Positions 33,025 to 44,150 of a DNA stretch of 64,000 bases are shown here, piece after piece; position 1 is the first letter of the stretch; the number at the start of each line of letters is the position of its first letter. The notes beneath the pieces were generated by a model. It was not told where the DNA came from and did not search any database. It saw only the letters and a program-made list of their open reading frames with translations. A program made the translations under genes and the position numbers. The stretch spans positions 158,487,753-158,551,752 of the forward strand of contig NC_133123.1 in assembly GCF_033568475.1 (NCBI RefSeq). Reading direction: 5' to 3'. Source of the stretch: Henckelia pumila (lineage: Eukaryota > Streptophyta > Magnoliopsida > Lamiales > Gesneriaceae).

Positions 33025-34368
33025 TGTTGAATCCGATATTTTGGTGATAACAAACAACAACTCATTGTATAGGAATGTGCTGCCAACCATTGTATTTCAG
33101 GAATCTACTACAACTTCTACCGGAAGCTTGTCAACCGCCTTTGCTCTCGACCGGCTGAAGTCACAAGCCTATCGACTGGCTATCAAAACCAGCAGAGGAT
33201 AAATCTATCTACCGGAAGCTTGTCAACCGCCTTTATCTCTCGACCGGTTGAAGTCACAAGCTTATCGACTGGTTATTCAAACCAGCAGAGGACAAATATC
33301 TCTACCGGTAGAATGCCAACTGCCTATCTAGATATCTCGAGACAAGTACCTGTGACAAGATGTTCTTTGCAGGATCCTTTATTAAAAGCAGAACCGGCGT
33401 TTCAGAAGATTTGTTGACTCCTGCAAATCAAGACAACAGGTTGTACCAAAATGGCAAAAACACAGAATGACTGCAGATAAAGCATTCGACCGTTTATTCC
33501 AGTTTTGGACCCTGGAAGTTGTCTGCAGTGTACGATCCTCATGCAGAATCATCAATGCATTTATGAGCATTAAATGTGCATTCAATGCAGCATCAGAACG
33601 TTCAAAATAAAGACGTTGATGATTGACCTATATAAAGGGAAGATTGCTCAAAAAGAGAACAACAACAAGAACAACAACAAGTGATACGAGACAACGAAGA
33701 GAGACAAGCAACTCAGAAAAATTTCAATCACTTGACAAATATCAGAAGTCCTCATCTGATATACTTGAGCACACTTACAAGATCATTCATCTGCTGCTCA
33801 AATAAACCCTCGCCTACAGTTCACATATCTGATCGTCAAGGATCATCTTAGGGTTTTCAAGCCTCTCGACCGCTCTGCAGTCTGAGAAGCTCAACTCAAC
33901 TATACTCAGTGTTGAAGAGACTTGAAGCTGCTCTGAAAGCTTCCACCAGTCTGATAAGAACTGAGAATCTTATCTGTGTAAATCTAGGAGTTTCGGATTA
34001 GGCATTGGATAAGTTCTAAGTCTGAAGTGGGTGTATTACAAGACGTTGTAATAACCAAAGTCTTCTAGTGAATTCCTTCCTGAGTGGAAGAAGGGGAGAC
34101 GTAGAAGGATTAAGCCTTCGAACTTCCATAAAATCGTGCTTTAGCATTTACTGCCATTTATCTTACATCCTGCTCATACATTGCATTATAAACTTTGCAT
34201 CACTAAAACCTCTGAACTATTTCCGCACTATTTAAGTTGTTCAAAACGTTTTAGAAGTTGAGAAAACTGATTAAGTGAACTAAACCTCACTTGATCATTT
34301 TAAAGAAGAAGAAGAAAAGTTTCAGAGTGTATTCACCCCCCCCTCTACCCTCTGAACCGATCCCAACA
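33025..34368 (+). repeat. Copia 3' LTR (1344 bp)
   Basis: Same length and apparently same sequence as the 5' LTR, including the tandem repeat (33117-33301) and the TATA box (33628-33637). Followed by the ATATA target duplication. Confidence 0.95.
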
Positions 34369-34373
34369 ATATA

Positions 34374-36378
34374 AGACCGTTTCACATAGACGAATATTTT
34401 ATCCAATTTAACCCATTAAAAAATATTATTTTTCATGTCAAATTTATAATTATTTCACTTAAAGCATGCATCGGATCGGCCCGTCTAACATACGTGGATA
34501 GGTGAGACTATGAGTCAATTTGCTTTCCATAGAATTTTTTTTAAAATAAACATTTTTTAAGCACTAATTTTGGATTTTTGAAAAAGTTCTTTTTTAAGTT
34601 AAATAAGTGTTTTTTTAAGCACTAAAAAGCCAATCCAAACACATTAAAAATTAGAAAAGCATTTAAAAAAAATACTTTTTTAATTTGATTTTTGATACCA
34701 AACGGCGTCTAACAGTAAACGTACCATATTTTTTTACTTGTGATGAATTGAGATATATTGGTTTACGTGAAAATAGATACTATTTATTCAAAAAATTGGA
34801 TGTATACACTAAATGCCATGTCGATGATTTATAATACATCTAATATCACCTCAAATTTGGAACAGGTTTTTTATTTCAATATTCGATTATGTCTTTTGTC
34901 AAGCAAAAAAAATAAAAAATAATATATTTACGCTCGTAAGAATTAAATAAATTTTCTCTATTCATTTCTCTCTGCATCACTTTTATTTCTCTAACTCGTT
35001 TTTTTCATCAATTGATGATATAGAATATTTTTTAGTGTTGCAAAAATGTTAGATAACCTCAAGATAAAATTTTAGCCAAATAGATTCTATGTTAGTATAT
35101 TCTCTTGATATATCTAACTTTTTATTTATTTGCTAATTTTTTTGTCATGAAAATGTATACTATATCTAATATTAATATGGAAATTTAATTCTAAATTACA
35201 GTAAAATGTTAATTTATTTTTTCTAACATCCGCTTCGCAAATTATTATTAAATAGATTAGATACGCTGAAAAGTACAGTTTCTTTTTTCTCAAAAAAAAC
35301 GTACAGTTTCTTCTTCTTAAAAAAAAGGAAAGAAAAGTACAGTTTCTTTTACCATTACTAATTTACACGTGCTAAATACGTGACAATATTAATACATATT
35401 TAAAACTTATATTATTTTGATGACGTCTACACATAACACGTCCATATTGCAATATTAATAACTTATCATTTAATTAATTGCACTCTTCGTTCAATTCATG
35501 TCTTCTGTCATTTATACTAGCAGCAACGCATGCATGCGTATAAATTATTATGTAAGGAATATAATAATTTGTTATTATAACTTTTCGTAGCTAGTATATT
35601 ATTAATTTAATTTGAATAAAAATATATTCAGTGATCTGTATGAAATGAGATATTGAGGAAAGTGAAACTGATAGAATTTGCAAATTATAGGGATCAACAT
35701 AAAAGATTTTACCATCGTACCAAATAATTAACATTGAAGATTTAATTTTAATATAATATATAGATAAACTAGCGGCCCGACAAACAATATACAAGCATGT
35801 TTTATTTGATGTATATCTATTATTATATGTAATCAAATTTTCTCTTAATGATCACATTCACAACCATTCATGATCATAATCGAACACGTGACTTTAATTA
35901 TTTTTTATGTTATTTTTTGTCTTACTTCGATTTCTAATTGTAAGATCAAAAACTTTAAGTTATAATTGATAATAACGTTGCAATTCAAATTTTTTAAAAT
36001 AGAACAATAAGTCAAACATAATCTGTCAACCAATTTCGTAGGGTGAGCAATTATTGCACTAACAAACTTGATGTTTGATGTTCGAAGTTAATAACAATAA
36101 ATAATACAAAGATGGAGTGGCGAAACTCGAAAGAATGCGATAAATAACATAAAACTTTTCAGGGAATATACGCAATTCGAGGGCACCATGAAATTAAACC
36201 TTTTGAATTTTATTTATTATTTTTGTTTTTGAGGAAAAGGTAATAATAGAAAGAATCCCATGGGTTTGGGCTTTTGGGCTTATCTCCTATGGGTAAGTGG
36301 GCCTACCCTGGGCTTAAAACTTAAGCTAGGTGAAAGATTTAGTTAGACATGGACCTGTTCAATTAAACTCTCTAATAT
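34374..36378. other. AT-rich intergenic DNA, no gene seen
   Basis: Long A/T runs, with repeats of TTTTTTAAGCACTAA near 34555-34625. No ORF with recognisable coding content on either strand and no defined element ends. It is the right flank of the Copia insertion. Confidence 0.6.
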
Positions 36379-37218
36379 CGTCTTCATTTTATTTAATCGG
36401 ATTTGATTTAACCCTTATTACTTAAAAAATTAGTTATGGCAAATTTATTAGTAAAATGTTGTTATAAAAAAAAATCTAAATCATATAAAAATAATGTATA
36501 TAAATTTTTTAACTTCTTTTGAATTTTTATAATAATTATTTTGACGTATGTACTCATGGAATACCGAGTATTTTTTTGCTGAGCTTATAAGCTCTACAAA
36601 ACAACTTATAGGCTCTTAAAAGATCACCTTTATTTTTTTAAAAAAAAATTATAAGCTATCAAATAATTTATTTTAACAGCTTATAAGCGGTTTGGAAATT
36701 GTTTTCTACAAAACAGCTTATAAGCTCTTAAAAGGTCATCTTTATTTTTAAAAAACAACTTATAAGTTGCCAAACAATTTATTTTAACATCTTATAAGCG
36801 GTTTGGAAATTGTTTTCTACCAAAAAGCTTACAAGCTCTTAAAAAGTCATCTTTATTTTTTAAAAAACAACTTATAAGTTGTCAAACAATTTATTTTAAA
36901 CTTATAAGCGTTTGGAAAATTTTTTTACTAAACAATTTTTAAGAGCTTATAAGCTCAGCAAAAAAAATACTTGGTACTCCATGAGTACATACGTCAAAAG
37001 AATTATTATAAAAATTCAAAAAAAATACTTGGTACTCCATGAGTACATTCGTCAAAAAAATTATTATAAAAATTCAAAAGAAGTTAAAAAAATTATATAG
37101 ATTATTTTTATATGATTTAGATTTTTTTATAACAACATTGTACTAATAAATTTGCGATAACTGATTTTTTGTTAAGTAATAAGAGTTAAATAAAATCCGA
37201 TTAAATAAAATGAAGACG
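36379..37218. mobile_element. Foldback element with about 210-bp inverted arms and internal direct repeats
   Basis: The left arm (36379 to about 36600, beginning CGTCTTCATTTTATTTAATC) is repeated in inverse at about 36935-37218 with only scattered differences. The right arm has an extra direct copy of a 60-bp piece (ACTTGGTACTCCATGAGTAC twice). Between the arms are three to four direct repeats of roughly 105 bp built around AGCTTATAAGCTCTTAAAA and CAACTTATAAGTTG. The transcript of either strand would fold into a long hairpin. No ORF of note; no clear TSD. Confidence 0.75.
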
Positions 37219-37364
37219 AGTAAAAAAAAAATTCAAATTGCTTATAAGCTGTTAAAATAAATTGTTTGACATCTTATAAGTTGTTTTTTAAAAAATAAAG
37301 GTGACCTTGCTTTTTTAGAAAATATTTTATTTTACATTTTATTTCTCCAAAATTTCTTTGCATA

Positions 37365-37687
37365 TCTCTCCCTATATATAAAGAATTTCTACCTTAGACA
37401 CCATATTTTTATTTGCCGAAATTGCCCTTGTGTGATATAAATATTACACTTTTATTTTTATTTGTTTTTTTTAATTTCGATATTTCAAATTTACATATTT
37501 TTCTCAACTAAACATTATAGATAAGATAAATTGATAAATAAATTTTAAATTTATTTTTATATTATTTTATTAATGAAAAAAATAAATTTAAATATTATCA
37601 AAAAAATAATATTTATACATAACATACAATATTAAATATATTATATGATTTTATACACACGCAACGCGTGAGTGCGATTATGCTAGT
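37365..37687 (+). mobile_element. Small non-autonomous Helitron
   Basis: It starts TCTCTCCCTATATATAAAG after an A (37364). It ends with the hairpin CACGCAACGCGTG (37658-37670), twelve bases, then CTAGT (37683-37687) followed by T. A 5' TC, a 3' CTRRT with a hairpin about 12 nt upstream, insertion between A and T, and no TSD are the Helitron hallmarks. Only 323 bp, so it has no RepHel coding. Confidence 0.75.
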
Positions 37688-38999
37688 TTTTATAAATTTT
37701 CATCATATCCTCCACCCACTAAATATTATTTTTAAAAATTTTACAAACAACATAATTTTTTTTCTAAATTAAAATATAAAATATATTTATTTTTTAAATA
37801 TACTTTTATTATAAAACTATTTTTGTATATGTATAAATCGTTACGTTATATCCATAACATTATACCATTTTTTATGATTTTGATAATAAAATGATTTTAT
37901 AATACTAAGCATATCATATTTATAAGTTGTAATAAAATAAATTTACTCAAACACTTGTTTTTAAAATAAATCCAAACATCTTATAAGTTGCTCAAAGCCT
38001 AAAACAGCTTTTAAGATCAAAAACCTTTAAACTATTTTTAACAAATTTAGCCAAACATCCTATAAATAACTTGAGGATTAGTATCTCAATAAAAAACTAT
38101 ATATAAAAAAACAGTGGATATTAGTAAACATTGCCTTTTTAGCAGAAAATCATATTAAAAACAAAATAGTATTATATTTTTATTGTATGATAATTATTAA
38201 ATATAAAAACATGAATTATTTAGGATCCAACCAGTAATTTTATTTCGGCTTAGATTTTGCCAAAAAAAAAAAAAAAATCAAAATCAAAATCAAAATCCGA
38301 GACAACTCACAAAGGTAGAGGTTTATTATTCAAATAATATTCACCACTATTTAATCTGCAACAGTTGTTTTATCCAATCATACCTTTTTATAAAATTATT
38401 AACCTTTACATATTATAAATTTATATTTGCAGTATTTACATAATTAGTTCAGTTTATTTGATAGTTAATCTAGTTTCTTTGAATAACTAATTTACTTACT
38501 TTAAATTGATTAAATTTGAGATGACTTCGCAAATGAGGCATTAGCCGAGGCCCTAATACCATCTGGTTTTAGATTTGATTTTCATTGACTGCCGATAATT
38601 TTTTTAATTTATTTAGATAGATTTTTCCTAATTTACATTTTCCCCCTTCCAATTCTTATAACAAATAAATGTTGTTGGAACTCTGAGATACCATTTGGTG
38701 CATCCATTGGTAATAGGTTCGACTCGCCTAAGGTTTGCACTCATATGGTTTAGCTTTTTATGCGTTTGTACAATGATTCTTAAGTTTTTATAATTAAAAA
38801 AAATAAAAGTAGCTTTTGTATTTGTTAATAACTATAGTTTATAATGATCTAGTGGTAACAAATTAATAATAACAATTGGTGTCAAAGATATATGGTGGGT
38901 TCGAGTAATCCTAAAAGTAATTTTTGGGATGAAATATATATTTTATTTACAAAGCATCCTTATACAAAATATGTATTTTAATTGTTTTCATTAAATCAA
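37688..38999. other. AT-rich intergenic DNA with tRNA-like motifs
   Basis: No gene. Two short stretches have a B-box-like word: 38716-38732 (AGGTTCGACTCGCC) and 38897-38911 (GGGTTCGAGTAATCC). The second has an A-box-like ATCTAGTGGTAACA 40-50 bp upstream (38847-38860). This could be decayed tRNA-derived SINE sequence; evidence is thin. Confidence 0.35.
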
Positions 39000-39560
39000 T
39001 GTTTTCATAATTGGATTGGTGATTAAACCGGTTTATCTTGAATAAACGGTCCAATCAATTGGACCGTTTTAATCGAACTGTCGAACTGAAAAATCGTTTA
39101 TATAATATAATATAATTAATAATATATTTTAAATTTTAAAACCTAAAAAATATATATAAATAGACAAAAAATATATTTATCCTAGTTTTAAAAATAAATA
39201 ACTATATAAATATATTCAAAATATAAATTATAGTTATATCATTTTAAAAGTAAATAAATTAATTGAAAAAACTCTAATAATACTAAAATAATATTTTTAA
39301 AGATGTACAAATTCCAATTAATCATGTGTATATACATGTAATAAAATATTAAATTAAAGTTTTAAAATTTTAAAAAAAAACTAATTTTAAAAAATAAAAA
39401 AAAATTCAAAATTCTGGTTGAACCGGTTTTTGGCCGGTTCGACCGGTTCTTGACTAGTTCTGAACGGTTTAACATATAAAATGGTTATTTGGGATATTCC
39501 GAACTGGACCAGTGACCGGTTCTCGATCGAACCAATCGGTCCGGTCCAGTTTTGAAAACA
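39000..39560. mobile_element. MITE-like element, TGTTTTCA...TGAAAACA ends
   Basis: The left end TGTTTTCATAATTGGATTGG and the inverse of the right end TGTTTTCAAAACTGGACCGG agree at about 15 of 20 positions. The interior near both ends is made of CCGGTT/ACCGG words (GGTTCGACCGGTTCTTGA), and the centre is AT-rich. This is a common plant non-autonomous DNA element type. TSD not recognised. Confidence 0.55.
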
Positions 39561-40947
39561 ATAGTGTTAAAGAGTTAAATAATACTTTTTATGTTTTAGA
39601 AACACGTGTCATGCCTGATGCAAGAAATAGTGCTCATTTAGGGGATATAAATCGAGAGTCTGCTAGTAGTAGTATTAGTACATTGTATTTCTCAACAACA
39701 ACTACTACAACAACAATAATATTAATAATTACAAATTGAATAGATACTCTCACAAATATACACCATATGTCTCAAATACTTACGAAACATGTAGATGTAA
39801 ACATACACCATATGTCTCAAATATTTGTGAAGCACGTAGATTTTTACGATTGATGTAGTTAAAAATTAAATGTAACAACATGAATTATATAGATTGGAGT
39901 ATGAAGATTTGATTGACTCGTATAACAAATTTAAGTACTCGTTAACAGCAAATTTTGTTGACACGAATAAACGTCTGAGACGTCGAAGGTTGCCGATGTA
40001 GACAGACAAACACTCAAGTCATGAAATAGCTCACACACGTATTATTTAAAAGTTTGAGAGCTCGGATGAGAAAAATAAGACTGTACCGTGGAGAATGATG
40101 TTGTTGATAATCTCTTTATATATAGATTATTTATAAATGTCTACCGAGCCTGAGTTTTTTTAAGTGAAGTTAGCTAAATAATTTAATTTGCTTATAACTG
40201 TTCAACAATAAACTCTTATATATTATTATAGCATGATTACTATTGCGACGACAGCACGAAAATGTAGAGATAAAATATCATCTCTTAATATATTTTTCAA
40301 AAATCACACATAAAAGTCTCGAGAATTTGTCGTGACAAGGAATCCCAGATCATTTTGTATAAATGCAACTTTTTGCCAAGATTCATCTCTTTCTCACAAG
40401 AAAATAACACACCCACTAGCATGCCTTTTGATTTTTCTTGTGGATATTTGTTCTCGTATACTTTGGCATATTCTATACCATCAAAATTCAAATATACTTG
40501 GTTTAAAAAAAATATACACATATTGATATTTTAGTATACTATATTTTAGTGTACTTTGTTGGACCATTTCGTATGCTTTTTCTAAAACTGAGAGATGATT
40601 CTTTTAATTGTTTTTCACGATTCTCCATTTGACTTTGTTTTTAATAAGTCAAGAGGAAATGTAAACATTTAATCATATTAATATACCTCCAACCAAAATT
40701 ATGTTAATTTATAAAGCTTCCCCATTGACTAAGACATTGAATTATTTTTATAGTCTTATAAAAAATTGCTTGAACATCATCATATGGTGCATGCTTCAAC
40801 TTGTCAAGATGAAAAACACTAAAAAAGACTATTGAGATTATATAACATACGAGAATTGAATAAAAAAATTAGATAATCATTTTAAAATTTCAAGATTTTA
40901 TCTGACCATCCCTTACATAGTATTATTATTTTATTTTATATATATAG
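39561..40947. other. AT-rich intergenic DNA, no gene seen
   Basis: It contains a near-repeat of about 35 bp (ACACCATATGTCTCAAATA at about 39760 and about 39805) and nothing else I can support. Confidence 0.5.
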
Positions 40948-40955
40948 AACATAAA

Positions 40956-41148
40956 GAGTGATGCTACAGGTACAACAAAATTTGTACACCAAATCTTACA
41001 ACACAAAAAATTCAACACAAGAATTTACTTTATCAAAACCTCACGAAACATTAAATACAAAATCTCGCGATAAAATAACAAAATATCACGATATTATTGT
41101 TGTAAATATCGTTGTACATGATAATTGTTGTACCTGTAGCATTTTCCT
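40956..41148. mobile_element. hAT-type MITE, 193 bp, 8-bp TSD
   Basis: The target duplication AACATAAA is at 40948-40955 and 41149-41156. The ends GAGTGATGCTACAGGTACAA and, inverted, AGGAAAATGCTACAGGTACA share ATGCTACAGGTACAACA. An 8-bp TSD points to the hAT superfamily. The termini match the element at 1427-1600. Confidence 0.75.
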
Positions 41149-41159
41149 AACATAAAAGA

Positions 41160-41687
41160 GAGAATGACGTGTTTACGGTCTACACTGTATTATCAACATC
41201 AACTATTTTCGATCATTTTAAGTTTTAAATGAATAAACAGATCTATATACACTCCTCCACTTATTAAAAAAATATCATAAATTATAGGAAAAACTGCAAA
41301 GTTGTTATATAATTTCGATTTTTATTTTAATCATTTATGTTGTTCAATTATAGTTTTAGTCATGCAAATTTATATTTTGTCAATTCTAGTTATTTTTTCG
41401 ACAATGTTGATATGATTTTACACATCAACGTTATGTCGGACTCACTTAAGTGTTGCATATGTGTTACATCAACTTTATGTCAGAAAAAATGACTAAAATA
41501 GTAAAAATAATAGACCGTGACTGAAATTTAATAACATCAAAGAACAAAATCTCGAAGAGATCATATACGCGGTTTTCTAAATTAGTTTATGCTAAATTTG
41601 AATATTACGTGTAACTAACTTTTAACGTCCCGCATTTTTACCTCATGTTTAAATTAATGAAATGTCTATTCATCTTGTCAAATACGT
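41160..41687. other. Intergenic DNA with a possible decayed inverted-repeat element
   Basis: Between about 41284 and 41580 the outer sequences GGAAAAACTGCAAAG and, inverted, AGAAAACCGCGTATA are weakly similar, and the interior has TTTTAATCA/TGACTAAAAT words in opposite directions. Too diverged to call with certainty. No gene. Confidence 0.3.
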
Positions 41688-41765
41688 GTAGCTCGTCTGA
41701 CATCAATATCTCAAATATTAAACGAATTATCGAGTTCGAGACCCAATAATAAAAACTCCGCCCCC
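41688..41765 (+). repeat. Possible tRNA-derived SINE head
   Basis: GTAGCTCGTCTGACA (41688-41702) resembles a Pol III A box and GAGTTCGAGACCC (41732-41744) a B box, with about 30 bp between them, as in tRNA-derived plant SINEs. The sequence then runs into the LINE fragment, so no 3' end is defined. Confidence 0.3.
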
Positions 41766-42671
41766 ACCTCAATATCTCTTGGTCTCTTTTGCGTAAACTG
41801 GGTTGTTTGTCTGAATTTGAGGGGATTCCTTGGATTGTTGGGGGTGATTTTAATGAAATTTGTTTTGATGCGGAGAAAATTGGAGGAATTCCCCGTCCTC
41901 TTTCTCTTACTCGAGATTTTTGAGATACTCTGGATTATTGCGCTCTTCAGGATCTCCATGCGATTGGAGATTTTTTCACTTGGGTTAATCGTCGGAGTCG
42001 TCAGGATCTCATTTTTGAAAGGCTTGATAGATTTGTGGCTTCTCTCGATTGGAGACTACTTTTTCCAGCTGCTCGAGTCTACACGCTTGACTTTTTTCAC
42101 GCTGACCACATACCCATCCTTATTGACCTTGGGTACTCTTCTCATCAGGTGTTGTGCAGAAAACCTGGCTTTAGGTTCGAGTACCATTGGGCTGATGACC
42201 AGGAATGTTCTAAAGTAGTGGAGGGTGGCTGGAGTAAATCTGATTTCTCTATACCTCTTCCAGCTCGTTTGTTGAGATGTTCCGAGACTCTCAGTTCTTG
42301 GGCTAAGAATCGTTTTGGACATATCCCTAGAAAGCTTAAGCAAAAAATAATAGAATTGAATTTGCTTAAGAATCATATCAGGTGGCGCGATTCTGAAAGA
42401 AAAATTGATGATCTTGAACGTGAGATTGAGGTGTTGGCTTCCAAGGAAGAGTCTTATTGGAAACAACAGAGCAGGGCTAGCTGGCTAGCCCAAGGGGATC
42501 GTAATTCTAAATTTTTTCACGTCTGTGCTTCTGCTAGAATAGCTAAGAACCATATTCGGGGGCTTGTTTCTTCTCATGGTGATTGGTGTACTGAGAATCG
42601 TACTATGGCAGCCATGATTGAATCTTATTTTTCTGAACTGTTCTCCTCAGATAACCCATCTGCTGAAGATA
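41766..42671 (+). pseudogene. LINE ORF2, segment 1: endonuclease and start of RT region
   Basis: The translation IPWIVGGDFNEICFDAEKIGG, then FTWVNRRSRQDLIFERLDRF and ADHIPIL, is the C-terminal half of an apurinic endonuclease (EEP) domain. It is followed by the helical linker with SYWKQQSRASWLAQGDRNSKFFH that precedes RT in plant L1-type LINEs. It is 5'-truncated and has at least one in-frame stop at about 41923. The reading ends where the Gypsy element entered (AGATA|TGTAG) and resumes at 50684. Confidence 0.85.
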
Positions 42672-44017
42672 TGTAGTGACCCTTACCCGGATCACCTACT
42701 AACAGAACTTAGGCATGCAATTAACTTAATAAAACAGATATCAGAATAATCTGCGAAAACCATAAACATTATACAATTCTAAGTAAAGGAATCTGTAATT
42801 TATCCAAATATTTATACAACTAAATCGAATAGCTGTATCAACCTCAAAACAACAGAAATAAAACCTAGACGAAGCTCCAGCTGGTCAACCACCGACTAGC
42901 CCCTCTTGGATCCACCCGCCTCGTCCAATCGCAAACCTGCCCCATGGAATAGGGTGTCCAAAAACACAGAGTACGAGATGTGAGCATAAAACGCTCAGTA
43001 CGAGAGTATGAGTATACATGCATGCAAAGTGAACTCCCTATAAACTCGAGGTCAAGGATCAGATAACAGAGATAGACCGGACCCTGGTATGTAGCACGCT
43101 GTGCCGTCGCTTCAGGAGGTGGCTCCCATACCATAATACCAGTGGATTTACCGGACCCAAAGCCATGGAAGTCCATCCACTAACAGGATAGGGTACAAAC
43201 CTACTAACAGACATCTCGAAGGAGATAGCTCAGTATGCAAATGAATGCAGCATAAATCAATGACATATAAACCATGCAGTCACATAATACATGCATACTC
43301 AGTCAGGATATCTCGAACAGTACTTTCGTACCTCAAAACAGTGCAAGCTCTACCAACTCTAGGTCCACGCCTATAGTCTGCTCTACACTGCCAAATGATA
43401 CTACTATCATTAAAGTGCTCTAAAAGCCTTAACTAAGCTATTGCATACTCCTAAATATTTATAGCAAAAGCTATACCTTCGTCCGTCGTTAGCCCTTTGA
43501 TGTCGATGCCTCCAAAACTTGAGCACAACTCCGCTACGACTATCGAACGCCTCGACGACTCCCGGGTCAAGCCTAGGAAGGCTAGAACAACTCGAATACG
43601 ACTAGAGTAGAGAGGAAATCCGGAATTGGCAAATGAAAATGAATTCTCGGCCTTCTATTTATAGACAACGATCGGAGCTTCCGATCCTCGATCGGAACGT
43701 CCGAACCTCGATCGGAACGTCCGATCCTGCCATCGGAGCTTCCGAAGATCCTGATCTGCCACGTGTCAAAATATCACTTGTTGACTTCGGATAGGGGTGA
43801 TCGGAGCTTCCGATCCTGATCAGAGCTTCCGATCTAACCACACGTCATGCCTGACGTAATACCATCGGAGCTTCCGATCCTGCATCGGAGCTTCCGATCC
43901 TGTTCGGAACTTCCGATCCTGTTCGGAACTTCCGAACTCACCTTCGGAGCTTCCGAACTCTATCCAAGTAATTATGATTAATTCCTAAATTACTGATTTC
44001 GGTTTCGGGCTACTACA
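42672..44017 (-). repeat. Gypsy 3' LTR (left copy, 1346 bp)
   Basis: Its U3 lies at the right side. TATA-like CTATAAATAG on the minus strand at 43655-43664. Directly upstream in sense, 43670-43965, are eleven imperfect copies of an 18-20-bp unit built on TCGGAGCTTCCGA. Confidence 0.9.
43670..43965 (-). repeat. Array of near-palindromic TCGGAGCTTCCGA units in Gypsy U3
   Basis: About eleven units (variants TCGGAACGTCCGA, TCGGAACTTCCGA, TCAGAGCTTCCGA) lie within 300 bp next to the TATA-like box. Two of the units are perfectly palindromic TCGGAACGTTCCGA-like forms or close to it. The corresponding array in the other LTR (50350-50620) has ten. The position suits repeated enhancer or silencer binding sites. 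Confidence 0.8.
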
Positions 44018-44030
44018 TTCTCCCCCACTT
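44018..44030 (-). other. Polypurine tract of the Gypsy element
   Basis: On the minus strand AAGTGGGGGAGAA lies immediately before the 3' LTR (TGTAGTAG... end). This is the expected plus-strand primer site. Confidence 0.85.
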
Positions 44031-44150
44031 AAGATATTTCGTCCTCGAAATCAGATCTTAAGTATTGAATGTAATACAGAAATCAGAAACATTCTTTATT
44101 CAAATCAAACGTTTACAGAGTTTGCAACTGAATATAACTTAAGAATGAAA

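Larger units (their letters stand above)
23085..34368 (+). mobile_element. Complete Ty1/copia LTR retrotransposon, SIRE/Maximus-like, 11,284 bp
   Basis: The target-site duplication ATATA is at 23080-23084 and 34369-34373. The LTRs are 1344 bp each and begin TGTTG, end CCAACA. Order: 5' LTR, PBS, gag, amber codon, pol in the order protease-integrase-RT-RNase H (copia order), a third ORF, PPT, 3' LTR. A long internal region with an extra ORF between pol and the 3' LTR is characteristic of the SIRE/Maximus lineage. The apparently identical LTRs mean a recent insertion, and the coding capacity looks intact apart from the stop between gag and pol. Confidence 0.95.

Noticed and set aside
36912..37100. 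62-codon ORF in the foldback element
   Set aside because: Its sequence is produced by direct repeats of AT-rich inverted-repeat arms, with no coding signature.
34374..41687. tRNA genes
   Set aside because: Only isolated A/B-box-like words; no cloverleaf-forming sequence found by eye.
42056..42466. 136-codon ORF on the minus strand
   Set aside because: It is antisense to the LINE endonuclease/linker reading, which has clear family motifs.
43670..43965. Regularly spaced palindromic repeats as a CRISPR-like array
   Set aside because: The host is a plant nuclear genome; the units lack conserved-length unique spacers and lie in LTR U3.
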